Below, piece after piece: positions 46,659-53,807 of a stretch of DNA of 64,000 bases. Both the position numbers and the translations under genes were made by a program. The DNA is taken from contig CAUVXJ010000094.1 in NCBI GenBank assembly GCA_963555925.1, forward strand, positions 11,526 to 75,525, given 5' to 3'. The notes beneath the pieces are model-generated. The model saw only the letters and a program-made list of their open reading frames with translations. It was not told the DNA's origin and ran no database searches. Numbering within the stretch: position 1 is the stretch's first letter; each line of letters starts with the position of its first letter. Source of the stretch: Protofrankia sp963555925 (GTDB taxonomy: Bacteria; Actinomycetota; Actinomycetes; Frankiales; Frankiaceae).

Positions 46659-47429
46659 ATGGAACAGCTTAGCGGAGTCGGCGTTCTTGACAAGGCGGCT
46701 GCCGTCCTCAGTGCGGTGGAGGCGGGTCCGGTGTCCCTCGGTGAACTCGTTACCCGCACCGGGTTGAGCCGGGCGACCGCGCACCGGCTCGCCGCCGCGC
46801 TCGAGGTACACCGGCTCGTCAGCCGGGACTCCCGTGGCCGCTTCATCCCCGGGCCGCGGCTGGCCGCCGGTGGCGCCGTGCCGCTGCCCTGGGCCCTGGT
46901 GGACGCGGCGGCACCGGTCCTGACCGAGCTGCGCGACGCCACCGGCGAGAGCAGCCAGCTCTATGTGCGGCACGGGGAGGTACGGGTGTGCGTAGCCGCG
47001 GCCGAACGCACCAGCGGCCTGCGCGACACCGTCCCGGTGGGATCCACGCTGCCGATGACCGCCGGATCGGGAGCGCAGGTACTGCTCGCCTTCACCGGCA
47101 CGGCGAGCGCGGATGCGAGCGCGGATGCGAACGCGGATGCGAACGCGGATGCGAGCGGCCCACCGGTCGATACGGCCATTCCCCCGGGGGCGGTGTTCGA
47201 TGCGGCCGACCTGGAGCGGGTGCGACGCCGCGGCTGGGCCGAGAGCGTCGGCGAGCGCGAGGCCGGGCTCGCGTCGGTGTCGGCCCCGGTCCGCGACGCC
47301 GACGGCCGCGTCATCGCGGCGTTGTCGCTGTCCGGCCCGGTCGCACGCCTGACCCGCTCCCCCGGCGCCCGCCACGGCGCCACCGTCGCAGCCGCCGCCG
47401 AGCGCCTGCACGCCCGCCCCGCTCCTTGA
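46659..47429 (+). CDS. IclR-family transcriptional regulator (NdgR/LtbR-like)
   Basis: In other actinobacteria the regulator divergent from leuCD controls leucine and related genes. 256 aa from ATG 46659. Winged HTH at residues 25-60 (SLGELVTRTGLSRATAHRLA). Effector domain: LPMTAGSGAQVLLAF, RGWAESVGEREAGLASVSAP, VIAALSLSGPVARL. A roughly 18-residue Ala/Asp/Asn insert (ASADASADANADANADAS) comes from a 12-base tandem array and is not part of the usual domain. Confidence 0.92.
   Translation: MEQLSGVGVLDKAAAVLSAVEAGPVSLGELVTRTGLSRATAHRLAAALEVHRLVSRDSRGRFIPGPRLAAGGAVPLPWALVDAAAPVLTELRDATGESSQLYVRHGEVRVCVAAAERTSGLRDTVPVGSTLPMTAGSGAQVLLAFTGTASADASADANADANADASGPPVDTAIPPGAVFDAADLERVRRRGWAESVGEREAGLASVSAPVRDADGRVIAALSLSGPVARLTRSPGARHGATVAAAAERLHARPAP
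47104..47158. repeat. 12-bp tandem repeat, 4.5 copies, in the IclR gene
   Basis: Units CGAGCGCGGATG (47104 and 47116) and CGAACGCGGATG (47128 and 47140), then a partial unit. Encodes an Ala-x-Ala-Asp series inside the effector domain. Confidence 0.95.
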
Positions 47430-47526
47430 CCCACAGTCCACGCCTCTACTGCCAGGTGCTCCTAACGATGTGAATCTGATGCTCCTCCCACAACACCAGA
47501 TTCACATCGTTCCCACAGAGTGCCCG
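47411..47526. repeat. palindromic dispersed repeat, copy 1
   Basis: Left block (CCCGCCCCGCTCCTTGACCC through CTACTGCCAGGTGCTCCT, about 47411-47463), then inverted repeat AACGATGTGAATCTG (47464-47478) / CAGATTCACATCGTT (47497-47511) with an 18-base loop, then TCCCACAGAGTGCCCGG. The whole is over 85% identical to copy 2 at 52690-52797. It lies between the converging IclR and membrane-protein genes, and supplies the stop codon of the latter. Confidence 0.9.
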
Positions 47527-48224
47527 GACTCCTTCGCCAAGGCGCTCACCACCGTGAGCCAGGAGTTCAGGGGATGGACGCAGGCCGGACCGCCCGGAAC
47601 GCACCGAGCCTGATTCCACCAGAGAAAGCACAGAACCACGACGAGCGCCATGGCCGCCGGGACGACATGATCGGTGACGGTCCTGGCCGCGGGCACAGCG
47701 GCCGAGGGCGCTGGACTATCGGGGCTTGTGGTATCCGGACCGTGCTGGTTCATCTCCATCGATGTTCTCGCAGTTGCCGATGTTCTCGCGGTTGCCGGCC
47801 GTCGCAGGTGGGATGGGCCCAGCACCACGGCCTGCGGCAACGCCCACCTGACGATCTCGGTCAGCAGGGCGAAGATTTCCGCGACAGCCCGCCCATACCC
47901 GGCCGTGACCTTTTCAACGACAGCCGGAATCTTGTCCCGGGTCAGGATCCAGTCCTCCGGCAGAAGCAGGATCGTACCCACGAGTCCCACGGCTCTTTCG
48001 GTGGCATCCAGGAACCACGGTCTGGACGCCACTGTCGGTAGGAAAATCCATAGGAACACGAAGAAGACAATCAGCACCAGTACGGTCCAGACAGCCTGTC
48101 CGATGAAGATTTTATCGTCGGGAAAAGGAGCCAGGACCGTTCGGTCGCCCAACTCTCCGACCATGGAGAAGAGGTAACCGTGAAGACCCGACCCGGACGT
48201 CGTGGGCTGGCACGGTGCTGTCAT
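47502..48224 (-). CDS. membrane protein of the four-gene operon (putative effector)
   Basis: Not recognised. ATG 48224 overlaps the stop of the preceding gene (ATGA), giving 240 aa. TM1 is about residues 40-64 (IGQAVWTVLVLIVFFVFLWI); a second TM is about 186-204 (VPAAMALVVVLCFLWW). Between them are an amphipathic region, a possible third hydrophobic helix (115-135) and a duplicated ATARTS linker. No enzymatic motif is visible. As last gene of an operon with an NTPase and a cyclase-like protein, it could be a membrane effector or anchor. The final codons and the stop fall in the palindromic repeat. Confidence 0.75.
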   Translation of the reverse strand: MTAPCQPTTSGSGLHGYLFSMVGELGDRTVLAPFPDDKIFIGQAVWTVLVLIVFFVFLWIFLPTVASRPWFLDATERAVGLVGTILLLPEDWILTRDKIPAVVEKVTAGYGRAVAEIFALLTEIVRWALPQAVVLGPSHLRRPATARTSATARTSMEMNQHGPDTTSPDSPAPSAAVPAARTVTDHVVPAAMALVVVLCFLWWNQARCVPGGPACVHPLNSWLTVVSALAKESGHSVGTM

Positions 48225-49162
48225 CGAGCGCCGTCCTCCCGGTCCCGCCGAGTGGAGGCTGCCGCTTCGTCCGCAGCGGGCCACCGCTTGGGCCCGGCGG
48301 TCTCCAGCTGCTCCGGGGCATCCGGGTCAGCGAGTTCGGGCCGATTCGCGGCGGCGAACAGGCGTCGTCCCCGCTCCGCCGTCGAGCCGCCTTCCACGGC
48401 TTCGCGGTAGCGCCCCCGCGCGGCGATCTCGTCCCGGTCGTCCACCTCGGCGTTCACCAGGATGCTGTGGTCGTATTCGGCCGCGGTCTCCTTCTTTCGG
48501 CGTTCCAGCCCACCGCTGTGACGCAGAGTCTCCAGATTGTCTTCCACGATCGCAGCGGCGGTGGTACGGTCGCGTCCCTCGTATATCCGGGTCGGCTCGT
48601 CGACGTCGCTCTCAAGATTCACCCTGAATCGCTCAATCCAGGTGACAAGGCCGTGGCCCGCGGAGAGATCTCTCCTGCGTATGACCGCGACCTGTCCGCG
48701 CACCTTGTTCGCCTGCTCCGCCCCGAGCTGGCAGGTGATGGCTTCGATCTCGCCCAACACGTGGCTTTCGCACAGCTGCGCCGGATCCGTGATCGGATTC
48801 CGGACGAGCTCGACCGGATCGACGACCCGGTATCCGATGGTCATTGCAAAGGGAAACCCGGCAGCGTTCTCCCGACTGGGCAGGAGCGCCTGGAAAGAAT
48901 GATGATGGATCGCGATGTCGACCTTACGGGCATAATGATGAGTACGGGCCTGCCGGCCGCGTGTCATATGATCGTCGAGTCGGGGCTCCCGGCCATGGCG
49001 GTTCACGTAGACGATTCTGAACTGTTCCGACCCGGTGGCTGATTTGAACTTCCCCAGCCGCCCGTCTGCCTTGTCGCCATAGGGCACCACCAACGGTGGC
49101 GGACCGGCGGGGTCGCCGGCCACGGGAGTTCCTTCGGTATCGTTTCGCACGTCATCGTTCAC
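48221..49162 (-). CDS. SPFH/band-7-like protein of the four-gene operon
   Basis: 313 aa from GTG 49162, which overlaps the NTPase gene by 11 bases. Residues 40-165 have the look of an SPFH (band 7/stomatin) domain: FRIVYVNRHGREPRLDDH, VDIAIHHHSFQALLPS, then FAMTIGYRVVDPVELVRNP, which carries the yxVxDP signature of the family. A helical, charged C-terminus follows (TTAAAIVEDNLETLRHSGGL; IAARGRYREAVEGG). No TM segment, unlike typical stomatins. SPFH identity is by pattern only. Translationally coupled to both neighbours. Confidence 0.6.
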   Translation of the reverse strand: MNDDVRNDTEGTPVAGDPAGPPPLVVPYGDKADGRLGKFKSATGSEQFRIVYVNRHGREPRLDDHMTRGRQARTHHYARKVDIAIHHHSFQALLPSRENAAGFPFAMTIGYRVVDPVELVRNPITDPAQLCESHVLGEIEAITCQLGAEQANKVRGQVAVIRRRDLSAGHGLVTWIERFRVNLESDVDEPTRIYEGRDRTTAAAIVEDNLETLRHSGGLERRKKETAAEYDHSILVNAEVDDRDEIAARGRYREAVEGGSTAERGRRLFAAANRPELADPDAPEQLETAGPKRWPAADEAAASTRRDREDGAR

Positions 49163-51518
49163 TGGCTTTGATCTCCTCAAGCATGGCCAGCAGTGCGCCC
49201 ACCGGCCGCGGGTACTTTTTCTGCCAGGCCGGCAGGGAACCGCTGATGCGATCGAAGTCGTCCTCGGTGCGGACAGATCCACGAACGGCGCCCACCAGCG
49301 CGTGCTGAATCGCTTCATCGCGGGCCGCCCGCCCCACCAGATACCGGAGCGATTCCATCGACGCCGACCGAAGATAACTGGTGTTGAACGCCCGATGCCA
49401 CAACAATCCGACCCGCTGCAGGATCTCCTGATGCTGTTCCGACATCATCAACAGCAGCGGCCGGGTAGGCGCCCACGGATCTGCCGGATCCCGCGGTGTA
49501 TCCAGATCGAGGAGAAGCTGGATGAAGGACAGTGCGCCCACCCGGCGGCGGCTGATCGGCTCGCCGTCATCCGTCCAGATGCGCAGTTCTTTCAGAACCC
49601 GTATCTGCCTCGTCAGAACGGTGGTGACGTTTTCGTCCGGCATCTTGTGGTCGAACAGCTCCAGCACGCTGTTACTGATCGCAAGCATTGAGACGACAGT
49701 GTCCAGATCCACCGGACCGTCAATATCCGCAAGCTCACGCAGCCGGCGCAGAGCGCGCTCCAGGTCAAGCGGACCAACCCCGGAGCCCCACGCCCGCATG
49801 GCGGCCCACAGGCGTCCGGGTAGATCGGCGTCGTCGAGCCAGCCGGTCCAGTCCCCCCAGTCGGCAAGCATCTCCACGACCAACGGAAGAAAATCTCTGG
49901 ATGTGGCGGGAACCCGGAGGGCCAGTGCTGCTGTCTCGATCTCCTCGGTCCGGCATGTGTCCGCCAGCGGAAGGAGAACCGCACGCCGGATCTCCTCGAA
50001 CGACCAGGTGGAAAGGAGCCCGATAGCGGTCGCCACCCGCGCGCGGACAACCGGATCCGGGTCGCCGGCCAGATGGCACAGCCATTCCAGGAACGCTGGA
50101 TGCAGGACATCCTGCTCATGCCAGACCCAGTCCAGGACCCGGGCCGGGTACGTCGGGTCACGAAACCTCACGACCTCAACCTGTGCAGGTCCGTAGTACG
50201 TCGGACGGAGCTCGTTCACGATCTCCGCCCGGGCATCCGCGAGCCGGATGCTGCGGTCCGGCGGGAACAGCGGCCGCGGTGGGCGGTCCGCGGCCCGTAC
50301 CCGGGCGAGCAGACGTTTTTCCAGGTCGAGCGCGGCCCGGGAAACAGCTGAATACGGAACATCGGCCAGCACGCCCAAAGTGAGCAACAAGGCCCGTTGC
50401 TCAAGCGAGTCATATCCGCGGGCCCACTCGACGAAACGGGTCGATACCAGACCATCCACCCAGGCCTGGATCTCCGGTCCCGATTTATCCATAGCAAGGC
50501 GTTCGCCGAGCATGGCGAGTCCGCTGGCCGAATGACCGTCCCGGCAGATAGCCGTGACGAGCATGTCGATCTCGCCGTATTCCGCCAACCGCGACCGGCA
50601 TTCCGAAATCGCCAGACCGGACACGCGTGCATAATGTTCCGCCACGACCTCCAATGCGGGAGGCGGCCGGCCGCAGTCGACTCGGAACCCGGTCAGCGGA
50701 TCCCCGAAAACAGTACGATCATCGGCCACGATCACAAGCCACGCGTTCTTCTGCTGCAGGCCGCGCGCCAACCGCTCCAAATGGTGACTGCGTAGTCCGG
50801 CGGCGCCCACCAGGACGTCCGGGTCCAGTACATGCCCGGTGTCCGCGGCGAAAGTTCCAGGATCAAGATGGTGAATTTCGGTGTCCGGTTCCAGCCGTCG
50901 GTACTCCGGATCCGACGTGGGTTTTTCGCCCGCCCGCCGAGCCATTTCCGTGTGCGCGACCGCGTGCAGAGCATTGAGTGCGGCGGCGGTGCGCCCCCAG
51001 CCCGTCGGTGCCTGCACCATGGCGACATGGCGATCGGTCAGCGCGCGCACGATATCTGCGAAACGCTCGGGTCGTGCGTAGGCGCCCACGATGCCCGCGA
51101 ACTCATCGGCGGTCACCGGTCCGGGCTCGAATGTCGCCTGGCCGCCGAAATGGCCCGCGAACGCACCCACTCCACCACCGACGCTGCCTTGCCGGCCACC
51201 AAATACCACATTGCCGCCGTTGACGACAAGCCGTAGGTAGCTGTTGTTGAGTTCGGCACCCAGCTGTGGAGCGAACTGGGACCGTCCGCCGTCCTTGGCG
51301 AATTCTCGAAGGCGTTTCTCCGGGTTCCGGCGCGCCCCGTCCACCTTGGGCGTGTCCGCCCCCGGCGTGTCCGCGCCCTGGTTCCGGACTTGCTTGTCCG
51401 GCGGCCCCCGGCGTGCCTCATCGCCCCCGGCGGGCGCCCGGTGCCCGCCGGGGGCCGCGTCCTGCCCGCTCCGCCCACCGGCGTCGGCCTTCGGTCGTCT
51501 CGCATCGTCCTCGGCCAC
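49152..51518 (-). CDS. large STAND-like NTPase with N-terminal Gly-rich signalling motif
   Basis: 788 aa from GTG 51518, preceded by GAGGAG. Residues 1-85 are low-complexity. Residues 99-112 (VNGGNVVFGGRQGS) repeat the C-terminal motif of the upstream cyclase-like protein. A P-loop-like motif follows at 169-178 (QAPTGWGRTA), in which the invariant Lys is Arg, and a Walker B-like strand at about 260-267 (WLVIVADD). From about residue 480 it is all-helical with HEAT-like units (LAGDPDPVVRARVATAIGLL). This matches the plan of NLR/STAND-type switch proteins: short motif, NTPase, repeat sensor. It is the central component of the operon. Confidence 0.7.
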   Translation of the reverse strand: MAEDDARRPKADAGGRSGQDAAPGGHRAPAGGDEARRGPPDKQVRNQGADTPGADTPKVDGARRNPEKRLREFAKDGGRSQFAPQLGAELNNSYLRLVVNGGNVVFGGRQGSVGGGVGAFAGHFGGQATFEPGPVTADEFAGIVGAYARPERFADIVRALTDRHVAMVQAPTGWGRTAAALNALHAVAHTEMARRAGEKPTSDPEYRRLEPDTEIHHLDPGTFAADTGHVLDPDVLVGAAGLRSHHLERLARGLQQKNAWLVIVADDRTVFGDPLTGFRVDCGRPPPALEVVAEHYARVSGLAISECRSRLAEYGEIDMLVTAICRDGHSASGLAMLGERLAMDKSGPEIQAWVDGLVSTRFVEWARGYDSLEQRALLLTLGVLADVPYSAVSRAALDLEKRLLARVRAADRPPRPLFPPDRSIRLADARAEIVNELRPTYYGPAQVEVVRFRDPTYPARVLDWVWHEQDVLHPAFLEWLCHLAGDPDPVVRARVATAIGLLSTWSFEEIRRAVLLPLADTCRTEEIETAALALRVPATSRDFLPLVVEMLADWGDWTGWLDDADLPGRLWAAMRAWGSGVGPLDLERALRRLRELADIDGPVDLDTVVSMLAISNSVLELFDHKMPDENVTTVLTRQIRVLKELRIWTDDGEPISRRRVGALSFIQLLLDLDTPRDPADPWAPTRPLLLMMSEQHQEILQRVGLLWHRAFNTSYLRSASMESLRYLVGRAARDEAIQHALVGAVRGSVRTEDDFDRISGSLPAWQKKYPRPVGALLAMLEEIKASER

Positions 51519-51566
51519 TGGTCTCCTCTGTCAAGGCCGCCGACACCACGAAGAGTTCGGTCGCGG

Positions 51567-52439
51567 CTAACCGACTCTGCCGCCGTGGTTTTCCTGGTTG
51601 TCCCGCCCCACGACGCGGCCCTGCCTTCCACCCAAGATCACATTGCCGCCGCTGACCGTCATCTCGATCTTCGTGGCATTGAACCGCGCACCATAACTCA
51701 CAGCGTTGTCGGTTGGGGCCCGGTAGTCACCTTCCGTGTGGTGGTCATCTTCGTCGTCGGGAGGCATGCCGGGTTTCTTCCGTGAACCATCCTGGTGGGT
51801 TCCGTTCACCGCGGCCGGTTCCTTGCGGGGGCTGCTCGGCTGCGCGATGCCGATTCCGGGGACGTGAACCCAGGCGCGGGCCTGGTAGGTCTTGACCACG
51901 ACATCGACCTCGGTGAACGTCTCGGGGCGGATGTTTCCATAGCCGTCACGGACGGCCGCGCGGTGGACGCGTTCGGAGACGATGACGGCCACGTCGGCCT
52001 CGGGTTCGTCGCGCAGCGCCTGGCGCAGCGGCTCGGCGTCGACCAGACGGCACGCCTCGATCACGTCGTGGCCGGCCCAGCCGGAACCTTCGGGCAGCAC
52101 CTCACCGTCGTGGATAGCCAGCCGCAGCCGCATCCGCGCCCAGTCGCTGTGGAGATGACGGTCGTGGCGGAGCGCCACCGCCACCCGGTCGACGAACGGA
52201 TCGAGCAGCCGGACGATGGAGACGTCGGGCGGGATCATGATCAGCAATCCGTCGCCCCGATCCGCCGCGCTGACCGCGATGTCGGCCCATTCCCGCCACG
52301 GCAACTGCGACTCGGTGAACGCCCGGTTGAGCACCTCACGCAGCCGGTGCCGCAGGTCCCTCTGTGTGCGGCTGTCGCGGGAGCTCCAACCTTCGATGTC
52401 GCCCACCACGATGCGGCGCGATACAGGTTCGTCGAACAC
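51567..52439 (-). CDS. class III nucleotidyl cyclase-like protein with C-terminal Gly-rich signalling motif
   Basis: 290 aa from GTG 52439 (GTG 52475 is an alternative). Residues 8-195 look like a cyclase homology domain: VVGDIEGWS with metal Asp D14, RGDGLLIMIPP with metal Asp D63, LAIHDGEVLPEGSGWAGHDV, and R131 in VIEACRLVDA. The transition-state Asn expected before that Arg is Ile, so activity is uncertain. A disordered linker leads to the end, where VSGGNVILGGRQGRV (262-276) mirrors the NTPase N-terminus. First gene of the four-gene operon, 48 bases upstream of the NTPase. Confidence 0.65.
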   Translation of the reverse strand: MFDEPVSRRIVVGDIEGWSSRDSRTQRDLRHRLREVLNRAFTESQLPWREWADIAVSAADRGDGLLIMIPPDVSIVRLLDPFVDRVAVALRHDRHLHSDWARMRLRLAIHDGEVLPEGSGWAGHDVIEACRLVDAEPLRQALRDEPEADVAVIVSERVHRAAVRDGYGNIRPETFTEVDVVVKTYQARAWVHVPGIGIAQPSSPRKEPAAVNGTHQDGSRKKPGMPPDDEDDHHTEGDYRAPTDNAVSYGARFNATKIEMTVSGGNVILGGRQGRVVGRDNQENHGGRVG

Positions 52440-52540
52440 GCGGTACGGCCTTTCCTGAAGGTCGCGTCGGTGGACACGACCGCGGTCCTGGACGGATACT
52501 GCGCACGAAGCGCTCGGGACGTCGGCGACCGTCGAAAAAG

Positions 52541-52581
52541 ATCGTCGGTGAGGTCTCAGCAATCGTCGGTGAGGTCTCAGC
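52541..52581. repeat. 21-bp tandem duplication upstream of the cyclase-like gene
   Basis: ATCGTCGGTGAGGTCTCAGC at 52541-52560 and 52562-52581, identical, one spacer base. About 100-140 bases before the chosen start, so possibly regulatory. Confidence 0.9.
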
Positions 52582-52689
52582 GGTGGTAGCCGTCGTCCAT
52601 GACCGTCGTAGCGGCTCGTCGGTGCCGGTTCGACGTCATCGGTCACATTCAGAGCGACCAGCAATCTCGTACCTCGCGATCTACCCGCC

Positions 52690-52797
52690 CCAGCCCCGCT
52701 CCTTAACCCACGCCCCTACTGCCAGGCGCCCTTAACGATGTGAATCTGATGCTCCTACCACAACACCAGATTCACATCGTTCCCAAAGAGCGCCCGG
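52690..52797. repeat. palindromic dispersed repeat, copy 2
   Basis: Same order as copy 1: CCAGCCCCGCTCCTTAACCC ... CTACTGCCAGGCGCCCTT, inverted repeat AACGATGTGAATCTG (52734-52748) / CAGATTCACATCGTT (52767-52781), then TCCCAAAGAGCGCCCGG. Arms are identical to copy 1; the loop differs by one base. Confidence 0.9.
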
Positions 52798-52833
52798 CAA
52801 CATGGACGCGGCGTCGCGAGGCCGGGGCACGCA

Positions 52834-52882
52834 CCCCAGCCCCGCTCCTTGATCCACGCCCCTATTGCCAGGCGCTTTTAGC
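52834..52882. repeat. dispersed repeat, half-copy 3
   Basis: Only the left block is present: CCCCAGCCCCGCTCCTTGAT ... CTATTGCCAGGCGCTTTTAG. It ends exactly where the inverted repeat would begin and supplies the stop codon of the Crp/Fnr gene. Confidence 0.85.
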
Positions 52883-53618
52883 GGTGTGTTGTTTCGCCGT
52901 AGGCGAACGCGCGGAGCTCCTCGACCTTCGAGACCACGATCGTCCGCCCCCTGTTACTGATCATTCCCTGGGAGCGGAAGACGCTGAGCTCCCGACCGAC
53001 CGACTCCCGCGATGCGCCGATCGCAGCCGCGAGGTCATGGTGGGTCGGTCGCAACGTGATCATCACACCACCGTCGGGCTGGGTCTGCCCGTGCCGCTGC
53101 GCAAGCTCCAGGAGGTGGCGGGCCAGCCGGATGGCGGTCGGATAGGCACCGAGCTCCGAGCGCCGGCGGTCGGACTCCCGCAGCCGCTGGGCGATCGAGC
53201 CCACCATGGCACGCGCCACCTCGGGATGATCTGCTATGAAGGCCCTGAAGACCTCCGCGGACACCACGGCGACCGTAACGTCCTCCAATGCCACCACCGA
53301 CGCAGAGCGGGTCTCGCCGTCGATTACCGCCATCTCGCCGATCAGGTCTCCGGGGCCACGGTGAGCAAGCAACGTTTCGTAGCCACTTTCAGCGACAGTC
53401 ACGATCTTCACCCGCCCCGATCGAATCATCATTGTCCGGTCGGCGCGATCACCCTCCTGCAACAAGACGTCACCATTGCGATACGTTCTGATCATCCCTA
53501 GCACTTCGAAGGCCGAGCGGTCAGCCGGACTCATCCGGCCGCTCTCGCCGGAGCCGCTCTCGCCGTTGCCACGCTCGCCGTTGCCACGCTCGCCATTGCC
53601 ACTGTCACCTGCGGACAC
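52878..53618 (-). CDS. Crp/Fnr-family transcriptional regulator
   Basis: 246 aa from GTG 53618, with GGAGGGG upstream. A low-complexity head (GNGERGNGERGNGESGSGES, from a 15-base repeat) precedes a cyclic-nucleotide-binding domain: GDVLLQEGDRADRTMMIRSG, HRGPGDLIGEMAVIDGETRS. The GEMAVIDGETRSAS segment matches the phosphate-binding cassette of cAMP receptors. C-terminal wHTH: PTHHDLAAAIGASRESVGRE. Ligand unverified. Upstream of the PASTA kinase, opposite strand. Confidence 0.88.
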   Translation of the reverse strand: MSAGDSGNGERGNGERGNGESGSGESGRMSPADRSAFEVLGMIRTYRNGDVLLQEGDRADRTMMIRSGRVKIVTVAESGYETLLAHRGPGDLIGEMAVIDGETRSASVVALEDVTVAVVSAEVFRAFIADHPEVARAMVGSIAQRLRESDRRRSELGAYPTAIRLARHLLELAQRHGQTQPDGGVMITLRPTHHDLAAAIGASRESVGRELSVFRSQGMISNRGRTIVVSKVEELRAFAYGETTHR

Positions 53619-53807
53619 GTGTTCCCCTCCATCACGTGGCTGGTGGCGCAGAGTACCCCTTTTGCTGCGCCACAAGGATGTGTCGGGTATCCAGCACCAC
53701 GGTCCGCTCCCACGCGATGGCGGAAATCAACCATTCTCCCTCGCGCAGCGGCAGGCGCGACGTAGTGTCCACATCACCGGTGTATATGCCCATAAGGGGG
53801 AATACGG

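Larger units (their letters stand above)
52440..52877. other. upstream region of the four-gene operon with repeats
   Basis: No gene recognised in 438 bases. It contains a 21-base tandem duplication (52541-52581), repeat copy 2 and repeat half-copy 3. The operon promoter is presumably at 52440-52680. Confidence 0.5.

Noticed and set aside
47411..52882. Insertion sequence bracketed by the palindromic repeats
   Set aside because: No transposase or integrase lies between the copies, and no target-site duplication can be identified.
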